From assembly GCF_001424565.1 (NCBI RefSeq), contig NZ_LMOL01000001.1:211-54405 (forward strand): a DNA stretch of 54,195 bases, read 5' to 3'. Numbering within the stretch: position 1 is the first letter of the stretch; each line of letters starts with the position of its first letter. The notes beneath the pieces are model-generated. The model saw only the letters and a list, made by a program, of their open reading frames with translations. It was not told the origin of the DNA and made no database searches. A program made the translations under genes and the position numbers. Of this stretch, positions 26,500 through 36,531 are shown piece by piece. The DNA comes from Arthrobacter sp. Leaf141 (GTDB lineage Bacteria; Actinomycetota; Actinomycetes; Actinomycetales; Micrococcaceae).

Positions 26500-26862
26500 A
26501 ACTGCTTCTGAATCAAAAGCAGATACTAGATTACCTGAACCTTTCCCCATCGCCCAATTGGCGCCTTTTCCGGTTTGCGTACGGGGCCTGGCAGTGTCCG
26601 GAGGGCCGGCGCTTAAAACCGAAATGGACGCCCCCAATGCGCCCATTCCCGTGTGCCACCGTTGAGCTGCCGGGTCCGGCCCCGTTCTCCCAGGCCCCGC
26701 AGCTCACAACCTTGAGATTGCCCCAATCGGTGTACATACCCATGATCGGGGGTGGCGGGGGGATAAGCAATCAAATTCGCTGATTGGCCGGACTCAGCAG
26801 CCGCCACCGGGGCCCGCGCCCGCCGATTCGAGTCACGCCGGATGTTCGGGTAAAGTAACTGG
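26500..26862. other. Intergenic region between tRNA-Ser and ffs
   Basis: The left end holds a probable minus-strand tRNA promoter (TAGTAT, complement of 26523-26528). The right end has TAAAGT at 26851-26856, a likely -10 for ffs. Short open frames in between lack SDs and recognisable sequence; I see no gene. Confidence 0.6.
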
Positions 26863-26957
26863 CGGCCCCTCATGTGGCGTCATCCTGTTGAACTCCCCCA
26901 GGACCGGAAGGTAGCAAGGGTAAATGGGCTCTGGCGGGTGCATGGGGGGTCTTTACT
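26863..26957 (+). ncRNA. ffs: Signal recognition particle RNA (4.5S)
   Basis: The apical core GGACCGGAAGGTAGCAAGGG and the opposing GGGCTCTGGCGGGTGC strand are the SRP domain IV (Ffh-binding) consensus. The outer arms CCCCTCATG and CATGGGGGG pair to close the single hairpin. Length of about 95 bases fits the small bacterial type. Ends are estimated from the pairing and from the -10 box TAAAGT upstream. Confidence 0.95.
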
Positions 26958-27008
26958 TTTCCCCCACAGGGCGGCAGGTTGTCGGCCCGGATTGGTAGGG
27001 TTTTCTCT

Positions 27009-30000
27009 GTGACAGTTACTACCGCCCTCTACCGCAGATACCGTCCGGATTCCTTTGCAGACGTTATCGGGCAGGAACACGTCACGGAGCCGCTCATGAC
27101 GGCCCTGCGTAAGAACCGCGTCAATCACGCCTATCTTTTCTCCGGCCCCCGCGGCTGCGGCAAGACCACCTCTGCGCGCATCCTGGCCCGCTGCCTCAAC
27201 TGCGCCAAAGGCCCCACGGACACCCCCTGTGGCACCTGCCCCAGCTGCGTCGAACTGGCCCGGGGCGGCTCCGGATCGCTTGATGTCATCGAAATCGATG
27301 CGGCGAGCCATGGTGGCGTTGACGATGCGCGCGATCTTCGCGAGCGGGCCACCTACGCCCCGGTCCGCGACCGCTACAAGATTTTCATCATTGACGAGGC
27401 CCACATGGTCACGTCGGCCGGCTTCAACGCGCTGCTGAAAATCGTCGAAGAGCCGCCGGAACACATCAAGTTCATCTTCGCCACCACGGAACCGGACAAG
27501 GTGATCGGCACCATCCGGTCACGGACCCACCACTATCCGTTCCGCCTGGTTCCGCCAGAACCGCTGATGGCCTACCTTGAACTGCTCTGCAACCAGGAGA
27601 ACGTGCCCGTGGCCCCCGGCGTCCTCTCCCTGGTGATCAGGGCCGGTGGCGGCTCCGTCAGGGACTCGCTGTCCGTCCTGGACCAGCTAATGGCCGGAGC
27701 CGGCCCCAACGGCCTGGACTACGAACTGGCTGTTGCCTTGCTGGGTTACACCCACGCATCGCTGCTTGACGACGTTGTGGAAGCGGTGGCGGCATCTGAC
27801 TCAGCTACCGTCTTCCGCGCAGTGGACCGGGTCATCCAGACCGGGCACGACCCCCGCCGTTTCGTTGAGGACCTGCTGGAGCGCTTCCGCGACCTCATCA
27901 TTGTCCAGGCCATGCCCGAAAGTGCGCAGACCATTCTTCGGGGAATGCCTGCGGACCAGATTGCCCGGCTGCAGAACCAGGCCCACAACCTGGGTGCAGC
28001 TGAACTGTCCCGCGCGGCTGACGTCACCAACACCGCCCTGACCGAAATGACCGGGGCCACGTCCCCGCGCCTGCACCTCGAACTGCTGTGCGCCCGGATC
28101 CTTTTGCCCAGTTCCGAACAGAACGAACGCGGCATGGCCGCGCGGATCGACAGGGTGGAACGCCGCATCAATTACGCCGGGAACGACGTCGGGGCTGCCG
28201 CCACCGCGGGTCCGGACGGCACCGCAACTGCCCCTGCCGCGGGCCCGAGCGGCTCTGCCCCGGCAGCGGCAGCGCCCAGGGCTGCAGCCGCCACGGCTCC
28301 GCCCGCGACTCCGGGTCCGGCCCCGTCTTCCACCTCCCTGGCAGGCCCGTCCGCCAACTCCACCCCGCGGGCCACGCCGCCGGCAGCAACCGCGCCGTCG
28401 GCCCAGACTGGGCAGTCCGCAGCCCAAACTGGGCAGCCGGCAGCCCCGGACACCAGCGCCGGGACGGCCGCCCCGGAACCTTCGTCCGCCAACCCGGATG
28501 AGGCTGAAGGTGCAACCCGGCAGCCGCTGACACCACCCAGGGTCAGCACCGCCGACTGGCCCGTCGAGGACACAGCTGGCCGCCGGCCCCAGGCCACCGA
28601 GGCATCCCCCGCATCCCCGTCCACCAGTGGCACCAGCGCAGGCAGTACCCGCGACGCCAGCGTGGCGGCTGGCAGCGGCGGCACCGGCAGCGGGGATTCG
28701 GCGCCCACCGTGTCCCGCAGTGCGCCCTCCGGATTGGGCGACGTCGAAGTGCTGCGCCGGGCCTGGCCCGAAGTGCTTCAGGCACTGTCGAAGATCAAGC
28801 GCAGCACGTGGGCGCTGGTCGAACCCAACGCACAGGTCAGCGCCTTCGATGGCACCATCCTGACGCTCTCGTTCTCCACGCAGGGACTGGCCGGCGCCTT
28901 CGGGCGTGCGGACCACGCGGAAAACCTGCGCCAGGCCATTCACAAGACCTTGGGCATCGACTGCCAGATCACCGCTGTTGCCGGCGGCGGACAGTCGAGC
29001 TCTGACCCAAACCCAAAAGCACCGGCCAAGGCAACGCCCCCGGCCACCCCCAGTACCCCGGCGGCCGCCAGCTCGGCTGACGTCGCCTGGGGCCTGGCAC
29101 CTGCGCCCGCACCGGGCGCGGAACCCGCTCCAACTGCAGCGGAGGTGTCGGCGGCTGCGCCTGTATCTACGTCTGCGGCTGCCCCTGTGGAGGAGCCGGC
29201 CACAGCGGGACCTGACCAGGCACCTGCAACTGCAGCTGACCACACCGGGCCTACCGGCGCGGCAGCAACGGGACCTGCCGCGCCGGCAGATTCACCCGCG
29301 GCGGGAGGCAGCGCAGGTTCAGCGAACGGCCTGTCAGGCTGGCCAGTCACCAGCCAGGATCTTTCACGCCACAATGACACCGCTTCCACCAATCAGCCGA
29401 CACCTGCGGATCCTACGGTAACGACTGGGGCCACTGCTGCCACGGCAACTGCTGCCCCGGAAGGTCCTGCCGGGACAGCGGCGGCCGCTCAGGAGCTGCC
29501 AACCGGACGCACCGCGGCTGCAGCGACCCCTGTTCCGGAATCGCCTCAGCCGGTGCAACAGGACACCCACGGCGTGGCAGGCGACTATTCGTACTCCGAC
29601 GACGACTGGGGACCGCCCCGGGATGAGGACGCTCCCCCGCTGGAGGAGGAGCCGCCCATGGACTGGGCGCCGCCGCGCCAGTCCACGCCCCCGGCGTCCG
29701 CTGCTGCCGCCAGCTCCGGCTCAGGTACCGGTCGCGGCAGGGCACCGATCGCGGATGCTCCGGATCGCTCACAGAACAAATCTTCGGCACAGCAGTCCGC
29801 CCAGGCTGACAGCGGGACAGACCCCTTGGCCCGCGACCCCTGGGCCCGCGCCGTGGAGCAGGCCCCCGGAGTCTGGGTGGTGGGCGACACCAGTAACGTG
29901 GGCGCCACCGCGGAAACCTCCGAACCGGGAAGTCCGGGATCGGGTACTTCGGAATCCGGCGCTTCGGCACCGGGTACTTCGGCACCGGGCACTTCGGCAC

Positions 30001-30620
30001 CGGGTACTTCGGCATCGGGCACCTCGGACCCGCAGCCGCACTACGAGCCTGCAACCGCTTCTGTTCCACCCTCAATTCCAGCTGGCCTGCCGGGAACATC
30101 ATCAGGGCCGGAATGGGGCGCTGTCACGGGCTCTGACCCGGCGCCGGGTCAGGCGCCGGCGCCTGCGCCGGCCACTGAACCGGCGAGCGCTTCGGCGCGT
30201 GCGTCTGCGTCCGCTCCGGAGGCAGAGCCTGCACCCATACCTCCTGCCGCGCCGTCCGCTGCCGCCGCTCCAGCCGTGTCCGAGCGGCGCGAACCCGCCT
30301 ACGCAATGGCCGCGGCAGCTGCGGCCCCGACTTCGACTGCAGCTGCAACTGCGGCCCAGGCCCAGTCACCGGCCGCCGTCGAAACCCGGCAAAGCCTCTA
30401 CCAGCGGCTGTCCAACAGTCCGGAAGCCGAGGCCGGCCGGGCCAAGGCGCCGGCACGCGCAGTGGCCACCGCCACCTACGTCCAGGATGTCCCCAGCGCA
30501 GATGATGAGACCATCGAAGAGTCCGGGGTATTTGGCCGGGCCGCAGTGGAACGCATCCTGGGCGGCAAACTCATTGAAGAGCGCTCAGCCGATGGCAGCC
30601 CCATCGCACCAAGATACTGA
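27009..30620 (+). CDS. dnaX: DNA polymerase III subunit gamma/tau
   Basis: 1203 residues, long for the family. The N-terminal AAA+ clamp-loader part has 'ALYRRYRPDSFADVIGQEHV', P-loop 'GPRGCGKTTSARIL', a zinc module with four Cys ('CLNCAKG', 'CGTCPSC'), 'IIDEAHM' and sensor 'TIRSRTHHYPF'. Domain III runs to about residue 380. A tau-like domain lies near residues 575-660 ('VEVLRRAWPEVLQALSKIK'), flanked by two very Ala/Pro/Thr-rich disordered linkers of about 190 and over 400 residues. It starts with GTG, probably leaderless (TAGGGT at 26996). It loads the beta clamp and links polymerases to the helicase. Confidence 0.96.
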   Translation: MTVTTALYRRYRPDSFADVIGQEHVTEPLMTALRKNRVNHAYLFSGPRGCGKTTSARILARCLNCAKGPTDTPCGTCPSCVELARGGSGSLDVIEIDAASHGGVDDARDLRERATYAPVRDRYKIFIIDEAHMVTSAGFNALLKIVEEPPEHIKFIFATTEPDKVIGTIRSRTHHYPFRLVPPEPLMAYLELLCNQENVPVAPGVLSLVIRAGGGSVRDSLSVLDQLMAGAGPNGLDYELAVALLGYTHASLLDDVVEAVAASDSATVFRAVDRVIQTGHDPRRFVEDLLERFRDLIIVQAMPESAQTILRGMPADQIARLQNQAHNLGAAELSRAADVTNTALTEMTGATSPRLHLELLCARILLPSSEQNERGMAARIDRVERRINYAGNDVGAAATAGPDGTATAPAAGPSGSAPAAAAPRAAAATAPPATPGPAPSSTSLAGPSANSTPRATPPAATAPSAQTGQSAAQTGQPAAPDTSAGTAAPEPSSANPDEAEGATRQPLTPPRVSTADWPVEDTAGRRPQATEASPASPSTSGTSAGSTRDASVAAGSGGTGSGDSAPTVSRSAPSGLGDVEVLRRAWPEVLQALSKIKRSTWALVEPNAQVSAFDGTILTLSFSTQGLAGAFGRADHAENLRQAIHKTLGIDCQITAVAGGGQSSSDPNPKAPAKATPPATPSTPAAASSADVAWGLAPAPAPGAEPAPTAAEVSAAAPVSTSAAAPVEEPATAGPDQAPATAADHTGPTGAAATGPAAPADSPAAGGSAGSANGLSGWPVTSQDLSRHNDTASTNQPTPADPTVTTGATAATATAAPEGPAGTAAAAQELPTGRTAAAATPVPESPQPVQQDTHGVAGDYSYSDDDWGPPRDEDAPPLEEEPPMDWAPPRQSTPPASAAAASSGSGTGRGRAPIADAPDRSQNKSSAQQSAQADSGTDPLARDPWARAVEQAPGVWVVGDTSNVGATAETSEPGSPGSGTSESGASAPGTSAPGTSAPGTSASGTSDPQPHYEPATASVPPSIPAGLPGTSSGPEWGAVTGSDPAPGQAPAPAPATEPASASARASASAPEAEPAPIPPAAPSAAAAPAVSERREPAYAMAAAAAAPTSTAAATAAQAQSPAAVETRQSLYQRLSNSPEAEAGRAKAPARAVATATYVQDVPSADDETIEESGVFGRAAVERILGGKLIEERSADGSPIAPRY
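29942..30030. repeat. 15-bp tandem repeats in the dnaX linker
   Basis: The unit GGTACTTCGGCACCG recurs about six times with small changes and encodes a Gly-Thr-Ser-Ala-Pro repeat in the disordered C-terminal linker of DnaX. Confidence 0.75.
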
Positions 30621-30680
30621 CCCCGTACGGTTTCGCCGCGGGCCGGCTGACCACAATCCACACCAAGTTAAGAGGAAATC

Positions 30681-31280
30681 GTGTACGAAGGTGCTGTCCA
30701 GGAGCTGATCGATGAGCTCGGACGCCTTCCCGGCGTGGGCCCCAAATCCGCGCAGCGGCTGGCCTTCCACATCCTTGAAGCCGACCCGCAGGACATGAAA
30801 CGGCTGGTGGAGGCGATCACAACGGTGAAGGAACGGGTCAAGTTCTGCACAGTGTGCGGCAACGTCACGGAGCAGGAACTTTGCAACATCTGCAGGGACC
30901 CCCGCCGGGACCCCGCGATGATCTGCGTGGTTGAGGAATCCAAGGACGTCCTCGCCGTGGAGCGCACGCGTTCCTTCCGGGGCCGGTACCACGTCCTGGG
31001 CGGGGCCATCAACCCCATCGCCGGCGTAGGCCCGGAACAGCTGCGGATCCGGGAACTGCTGACCCGGCTCAACGATGGCGCCATCCAGGAAGTCATCATC
31101 GCCACGGACCCCAATCTGGAAGGCGAGGCCACCGCCACCTACCTTGCCAGGATGCTGAAAACCATCGGTATCGCCGTAACGCGGCTGGCATCTGGCCTGC
31201 CGGTGGGCGGCGACCTGGAGTACGCCGATGAGGTCACGCTGGGACGCGCCTTCGAGGGCCGCCGGAACGCCCTGACGTAG
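30681..31280 (+). CDS. recR: Recombination mediator RecR
   Basis: 199 residues, the family length. A helix-hairpin-helix ('[20 protein letters not shown]', residues 9-28), a four-Cys zinc finger ('[16 protein letters not shown]' near residue 57), a Toprim domain ('[19 protein letters not shown]') and a C-terminal '[19 protein letters not shown]' are all present. RecR with RecO/RecF loads RecA on gapped DNA. The GTG start has AGAGGAAA 6 bases upstream. It follows dnaX by 60 bases and is probably co-transcribed; the YbaB gene found between the two in many bacteria is absent. Confidence 0.97.
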   Translation: MYEGAVQELIDELGRLPGVGPKSAQRLAFHILEADPQDMKRLVEAITTVKERVKFCTVCGNVTEQELCNICRDPRRDPAMICVVEESKDVLAVERTRSFRGRYHVLGGAINPIAGVGPEQLRIRELLTRLNDGAIQEVIIATDPNLEGEATATYLARMLKTIGIAVTRLASGLPVGGDLEYADEVTLGRAFEGRRNALT

Positions 31281-31319
31281 CAACACCTGGTTGGCGAAGC
31301 ACAGGACTGAGCCGATTCC

Positions 31320-32393
31320 TCAGACCGGAAGCTTCCGGCTGCGTCCCGCCGCCCGCTGGCCGGCCGCCAGCACGACACCTGCGGCGGCCAACTGCGTCCC
31401 AAACCCCACCGGAGCCAGGGGCACCCCGCTACCGGCCTCCTCGCCGTCGTTCCCCGCCACGCACGGAACCTGCGTGCCCTCCGCGGCGGCCTGCAACTCC
31501 CCCGGCACCCAGTTGATGGCATCCACGCGAGGATCGGTTTCCCCTGCCAGCAGTGCCAGGAGCACCACCGGGTGGCTTGTGGCCAGCCACATTATCCGTT
31601 CCGTATGGTCAACCACGCTGGTGCCGCTTACCTCGGAAGAGCAGCTGTACGATGTGACCCGCCCCAGCTCATCCCGCTGGATATTGATGGTCACCAGGAC
31701 CAATTCCTCCGCCCGGACCGTGGGCAACAACGCCACAACCGCTCCGACGTTTCCGACCAGGAGCAGTCCCGCCATCCCCCAGGCTAAGGCCCGGCCCCGC
31801 CAGTCCTCGAACCAGCACGCGGCGCCGGCACCAATACCGGCGAAAACCACTGCTTCCACCACCATCAGTCCAAACGAAACTGCGGCGACGGCAGGGCCGG
31901 AGTCCGTCAAGGCCGCAAACACTGTAAGGAGCAGCCCGGCGGCTGCAGCAAACACCGTTCCTTTGACCGTTGCCTGGGCCCAGCCCCGCCACGGACCATC
32001 GGCCCGGCCGTCGGGCGGCCCGGGTAGCACCGGAACCGCACCCCACCTGATGGCCAGCACGCAGCACGCCACCACCAGGGCTGCGGCGGTCAGGATGTAG
32101 GTCCAGCCGTGGGAATCCGGTGGCAGGCCACCGATGGCAACTGCGGCGCTCACCAGCAAGGCGCCCGCGCAGCAGCACACGGCGAGGACGGCCGCGCTCC
32201 ACCCCCAAAACCAGCGCGAACGGGTGCCCTTGAGTCCGGCAGCGAAACCACGACGCAGGAGGAACCAGATATGGGGTGCCGCGGGCGACGGCGGCCCGCC
32301 GCTGACGTCGTCAGCGTCACCAACGCCGGGACTGCCATCCCCGATCGGCTCGTACCGGGGCTCACTGGCAGCCGGGTTGTCACCGTCAGTCAT
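31320..32393 (-). CDS. Multi-pass membrane protein, function unknown
   Basis: 357 residues from the ATG at 32393, preceded by GGGAGGGG. A polar N-terminus of about 55 residues ('EPRYEPIGDGSPGVGDADD') leads to about seven hydrophobic helices up to residue 240 and again near the C-terminus. A soluble segment between contains 'LVTINIQRDELGRVTSYSCS'. No transporter or enzyme motif is recognised. It converges on recR and diverges from the IclR gene at 32595, so that regulator may control it. Confidence 0.72.
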   Translation of the reverse strand: MTDGDNPAASEPRYEPIGDGSPGVGDADDVSGGPPSPAAPHIWFLLRRGFAAGLKGTRSRWFWGWSAAVLAVCCCAGALLVSAAVAIGGLPPDSHGWTYILTAAALVVACCVLAIRWGAVPVLPGPPDGRADGPWRGWAQATVKGTVFAAAAGLLLTVFAALTDSGPAVAAVSFGLMVVEAVVFAGIGAGAACWFEDWRGRALAWGMAGLLLVGNVGAVVALLPTVRAEELVLVTINIQRDELGRVTSYSCSSEVSGTSVVDHTERIMWLATSHPVVLLALLAGETDPRVDAINWVPGELQAAAEGTQVPCVAGNDGEEAGSGVPLAPVGFGTQLAAAGVVLAAGQRAAGRSRKLPV

Positions 32394-32594
32394 GGTACCC
32401 CTCCCTCCCGGTCGGACAGGCCCAACCCACTTTTTAGATGGCCGTCCCACTGGCTGTTCCAATCGTGATCCGCTGTGGTGTCCGTGTCCAGTACCGGCAG
32501 ATGCCATACCGGCCGGGCGGACCACAGCGGGTCCTGGCGCGCCCTGGCGGCATGTGAGAATGGGCGTGGCCAGCGGATGGAAGGAGCACCGGCA

Positions 32595-33389
32595 GTGGAA
32601 GTACCTTCGGAATCTTCGTCCATGGCCCAAGGCCTTCGGATCGTCCGCATGGTGGCGGATCGGGAAAAACGGGGCAGGCGGCTGCTGGGCGTTTCCCAGC
32701 TCGCCGCGGAGCTTCACATGGAGCCAAGCCGCGTCTCCCGGCTGGCCCAGGAACTATGTGAACTGGGGCTGCTGGAACGCGTAGAGAGAGGACCATTCCG
32801 GACGGGGCCGCGGTTCTTCACGCTGGCAGCCTCGCTCAACACCGGTTGGATTCGCGGAGCCCGGACCGAGCTGGAGGCCCTCGTGGCCATGTCCGGGTTC
32901 AGGTTCAGAATTTCCGTGCGTGATGGCTACCGCGTGGTTCTGCTGCGGACGTCCAGCAACGATGCGCTGCCCGGAAGCTTTGTGAAGCCGGGCATGGTGA
33001 CACCCGTCTGGTGTACCGGAGCGGGCCGGGCACTGCTCTGGGACCACGGACAGGCAGCGGTTGAGGACCTGCTCCGCGGGGTGAACTTCATCGGCATCGG
33101 CGGTCCGGGTGCGGCGCATTCGCCGGTCGAAGTCTGGGGACTGATGGAACGTGACAGGCCCCGCGGCTTCGTCACGGCTGCCGAAGAATTCGAGCACGGC
33201 ATCCATGAACTGGCAGTTCCCGTCCGGAATCCTGAGGGCATCATCCTTGCCTCGCTCAGCGTCCTCGGCAGCGGTCCCGCGCTCCACGACAGCACCAGCC
33301 GCCTCGCCGGCGCCCTGCTGGTGGCCGCCGAACGGCTGGGATCCGGTGCCAGCCCTACCCTGGACGGCGCCGGCCCGGCGTCTGGCTGA
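32595..33389 (+). CDS. IclR family transcriptional regulator
   Basis: 264 residues. The winged helix lies at about residues 15-80 ('LLGVSQLAAELHMEPSRVSR', 'LGLLERVERG'). The IclR effector domain has 'PVWCTGAGRALLWD' and 'ELAVPVRNPEGIILASLSVL', with the ligand pocket in between. I choose the GTG at 32595, since AAGGAG lies 8 bases upstream; an ATG at 32577 lies on the other side of that SD. It is divergent from the membrane protein and convergent with a second IclR gene. Effectors of this family are often aromatic acids, glyoxylate or sugars; none can be assigned. Confidence 0.87.
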   Translation: MEVPSESSSMAQGLRIVRMVADREKRGRRLLGVSQLAAELHMEPSRVSRLAQELCELGLLERVERGPFRTGPRFFTLAASLNTGWIRGARTELEALVAMSGFRFRISVRDGYRVVLLRTSSNDALPGSFVKPGMVTPVWCTGAGRALLWDHGQAAVEDLLRGVNFIGIGGPGAAHSPVEVWGLMERDRPRGFVTAAEEFEHGIHELAVPVRNPEGIILASLSVLGSGPALHDSTSRLAGALLVAAERLGSGASPTLDGAGPASG

Positions 33390-33452
33390 ACCGCGTTCCT
33401 TGCCCGGCGCGCGCGGGCATCCACCAGCTCACGGGTCATCCCCCGGCGCTTA

Positions 33453-34235
33453 TCATTGTGCTTCGGCCTGCTCCGGCATCACATGGCCAAGCGCAGACTC
33501 AAGCCACTTTCCCCACGAAATCAGAGCCGCCGCGCAGGCCTCCCGCCGCGGCTCAAGCCGTGTTTTGGACCCCACGATCTGCAGCGCAGCCACCACCTCG
33601 CCCTTGAAATCCCGGATCGGAACAGCCAGGGAATAGAGGCCTGGCTCGGCTTCTTCGTCGACCACGGCGTACCCCCGGGCCCGTGCTTCCCGCAGCCGGC
33701 TGAGGAAATCCTCGGCGTCCACGGGTGTGCTGGGGCCGTGCCGAACGAAGTCGGCTGCGGCGAGCACGGTCCGGACCTCGGTATCCGAGGCTTCCCACAG
33801 CAAAGCCTGGCCCGCGTCGCTGCAGTAGGCGGGGTACGGCCGGCCCAGCCAGGAGCCCACCATGTTGCTGCTTGCCGGAACATTTTCGCCGATGGTCACG
33901 GTGCTGTCCCCATGCAGCACTCCCAGGAAACATCCTTCATCCGTCTCCCGGGCCAGGCCTTCCAAGGCGATGGCACCGTCCGTCTGCAGCCGCTGTTCAG
34001 TCAGCAGTTGGGCGTCGGTGAAAAGCGACCAGTCCAAGGCGTAGGACCGTTGATCCCGGCGCTCCAGGAAGCCTTCCTGCTGCGCACCGCGCAGGCTCCG
34101 GGAGACCTGGCTTCGATCCTTGCCCAGATCCGCGGCTATGCCGGCGACCGTTCCGCCGGGAAAGCCCTTGGCGGCGCGGGCACCGACCGCCAGGACGGCC
34201 ATGATCCCCCGTCCCATGCTGGATGTCGTAGGCAT
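33453..34235 (-). CDS. IclR family transcriptional regulator
   Basis: 260 residues with winged helix ('GTVAGIAADLGKDRSQVSRS' near residue 30, 'GFLERRDQRSYAL') and IclR effector domain ('YPAYCSDAGQALLWE', 'GLYSLAVPIRDFKGEVVAAL'). It is clearly related to the regulator at 32595 but not a close duplicate. The ATG at 34235 is preceded by TAGAATCGGAGCC, which serves as SD (GGAG) and possible -10 box. Nothing divergent but lysC lies upstream (218-base spacer). It converges on the other IclR gene. Confidence 0.86.
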   Translation of the reverse strand: MPTTSSMGRGIMAVLAVGARAAKGFPGGTVAGIAADLGKDRSQVSRSLRGAQQEGFLERRDQRSYALDWSLFTDAQLLTEQRLQTDGAIALEGLARETDEGCFLGVLHGDSTVTIGENVPASSNMVGSWLGRPYPAYCSDAGQALLWEASDTEVRTVLAAADFVRHGPSTPVDAEDFLSRLREARARGYAVVDEEAEPGLYSLAVPIRDFKGEVVAALQIVGSKTRLEPRREACAAALISWGKWLESALGHVMPEQAEAQ

Positions 34236-34452
34236 GGCTCCGATTCTAGCCCCGCACTGCGTCGCCGGAATGCCCTCGCGCCCGGGCCGGAATCCGGCAC
34301 TTCCGTGACCGCGGAAAGGCCCGATGGCCGGGATGCGGTCACAATTGTCCGCCGCGTTGCGGGCGGCGATAAACTGTCGGAGGAAGTCGCGCCATGCCGG
34401 CGTCAGGCTGCCAGGCCTCCAGAATTCCAACTGATCCAGTGAAGGTATGCGC

Positions 34453-35811
<1,359 letters not shown>

Positions 35812-35824
35812 CGCTGCGGCTTTG

Positions 35825-35862
35825 ACCCGTTGGCGGCCCGGCAACCGGGCAGTCAGCGGGTC
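35825..35862. terminator. Hairpin between lysC and the convergent small gene
   Basis: GCCCGG-caa-CCGGGC forms a tight stem within an outer ACCCG/CGGGT pairing. It begins 14 bases after the lysC stop and has no U-tract. Confidence 0.5.
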
Positions 35863-36068
35863 CCGCCGGTGTCCTCGCGCCGGACGGCGTAGTGATGTCC
35901 GGTTGAATCTGATTCCACTACAAAATGCGACAGGTCCTCTTCCGAGGCCTGCTCGAATTCGTCGTGCCGGTGCACCACCGGTGTATCGGCGTCGAGCCTG
36001 GTGGCGGGACCGAAGACGAACCGGAGCCTGTCGGTGAGGCCCATAAACCCCTTGAGTGCGTGTGCCAC
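35853..36068 (-). CDS. Small LRxVFGPAxR protein, paralogue A
   Basis: About 71 residues from a GTG at 36068 (AAGGGGGTGG upstream); a GTG at 36077 would add three. I know no family for it. A helical N-terminus 'ALKGFMGLTDRLRFVFGPAT' is followed by an acidic middle and a C-terminal 'HHYAVRRED'. The same pattern, FM..T..LR.VFGPA.R and then Y.V.R, occurs in the protein at 36210, so the two are paralogues in tandem. No TM or signal. Convergent with lysC. Confidence 0.68.
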   Translation of the reverse strand: MAHALKGFMGLTDRLRFVFGPATRLDADTPVVHRHDEFEQASEEDLSHFVVESDSTGHHYAVRREDTGGTR

Positions 36069-36209
36069 TGTTTCCACCCCCTTCCCTGCAGGGTAGGACT
36101 CGAGGCCGCCGTCATGGGCGAGCCAGTGACCCCATTTTACGCTTGGACCAGCGAAAAGGACCGGGCTTCCCCCGGCCGGAAGACGCCGGGAGGGGGGGAC
36201 CTCAGGCTG

Positions 36210-36452
36210 TCACCGGAGGGATTTGTCGTCCGGGTTCCGGGGTACCACGTAGGTGCTGCCGTCCGGCCGGGTCAGCGTTTCCCACTGCTGGCTCTCCGCC
36301 TGGCGTTCGGCCAGCAGCTTCCGGTTGTCCTCCGTCATGGCGTGGCCCAGCGACGAACGGTTTGCCGGGCCGAACACGGCCCGGAGCTTTCCGGTGGCCC
36401 GCATGAACCGCTGCGAGGCGTTTTCCCTGCCTTCGGGGCTGGACTTACCCAT
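36210..36452 (-). CDS. Small LRxVFGPAxR protein, paralogue B
   Basis: 80 residues with an AAAGGA/AGG SD before the ATG. 'RFMRATGKLRAVFGPANRSS' near residue 15 matches paralogue A. The middle is helical ('EDNRKLLAERQAESQQW') and the C-terminus reads 'DGSTYVVPRNPDD'. It is soluble and basic at the N-terminus, which would suit a nucleic-acid or protein-binding adaptor, but nothing proves it. It is divergent from the OhrR-like gene, and the dyad at 36506 lies in their common promoter region. Confidence 0.72.
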   Translation of the reverse strand: MGKSSPEGRENASQRFMRATGKLRAVFGPANRSSLGHAMTEDNRKLLAERQAESQQWETLTRPDGSTYVVPRNPDDKSLR

Positions 36453-36505
36453 GGACCTGGATTCCTTTCATCCACCGACTACCTGATCCCAGTGTAGGCT
36501 AATAA

Positions 36506-36517
36506 TTAGTGCACTAA
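36506..36517. promoter_or_regulatory. Perfect palindrome, candidate OhrR/MarR operator
   Basis: TTAGTGCACTAA is a 12-bp perfect dyad in an AT-rich context 14 bases before the MarR-type gene. MarR-family proteins usually bind such sites in their own promoter. Confidence 0.62.
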
Positions 36518-36531
36518 CAATTGGAGGTCTG

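Noticed and set aside
26531..26873. Small open frames on the minus strand between tRNA-Ser and ffs
   Set aside because: No SD, no plausible protein features, and overlap with the ffs promoter.
27009..30620. Programmed frameshift in dnaX producing gamma
   Set aside because: I see no A-rich slippery heptamer with a following hairpin in the GC-rich coding region.
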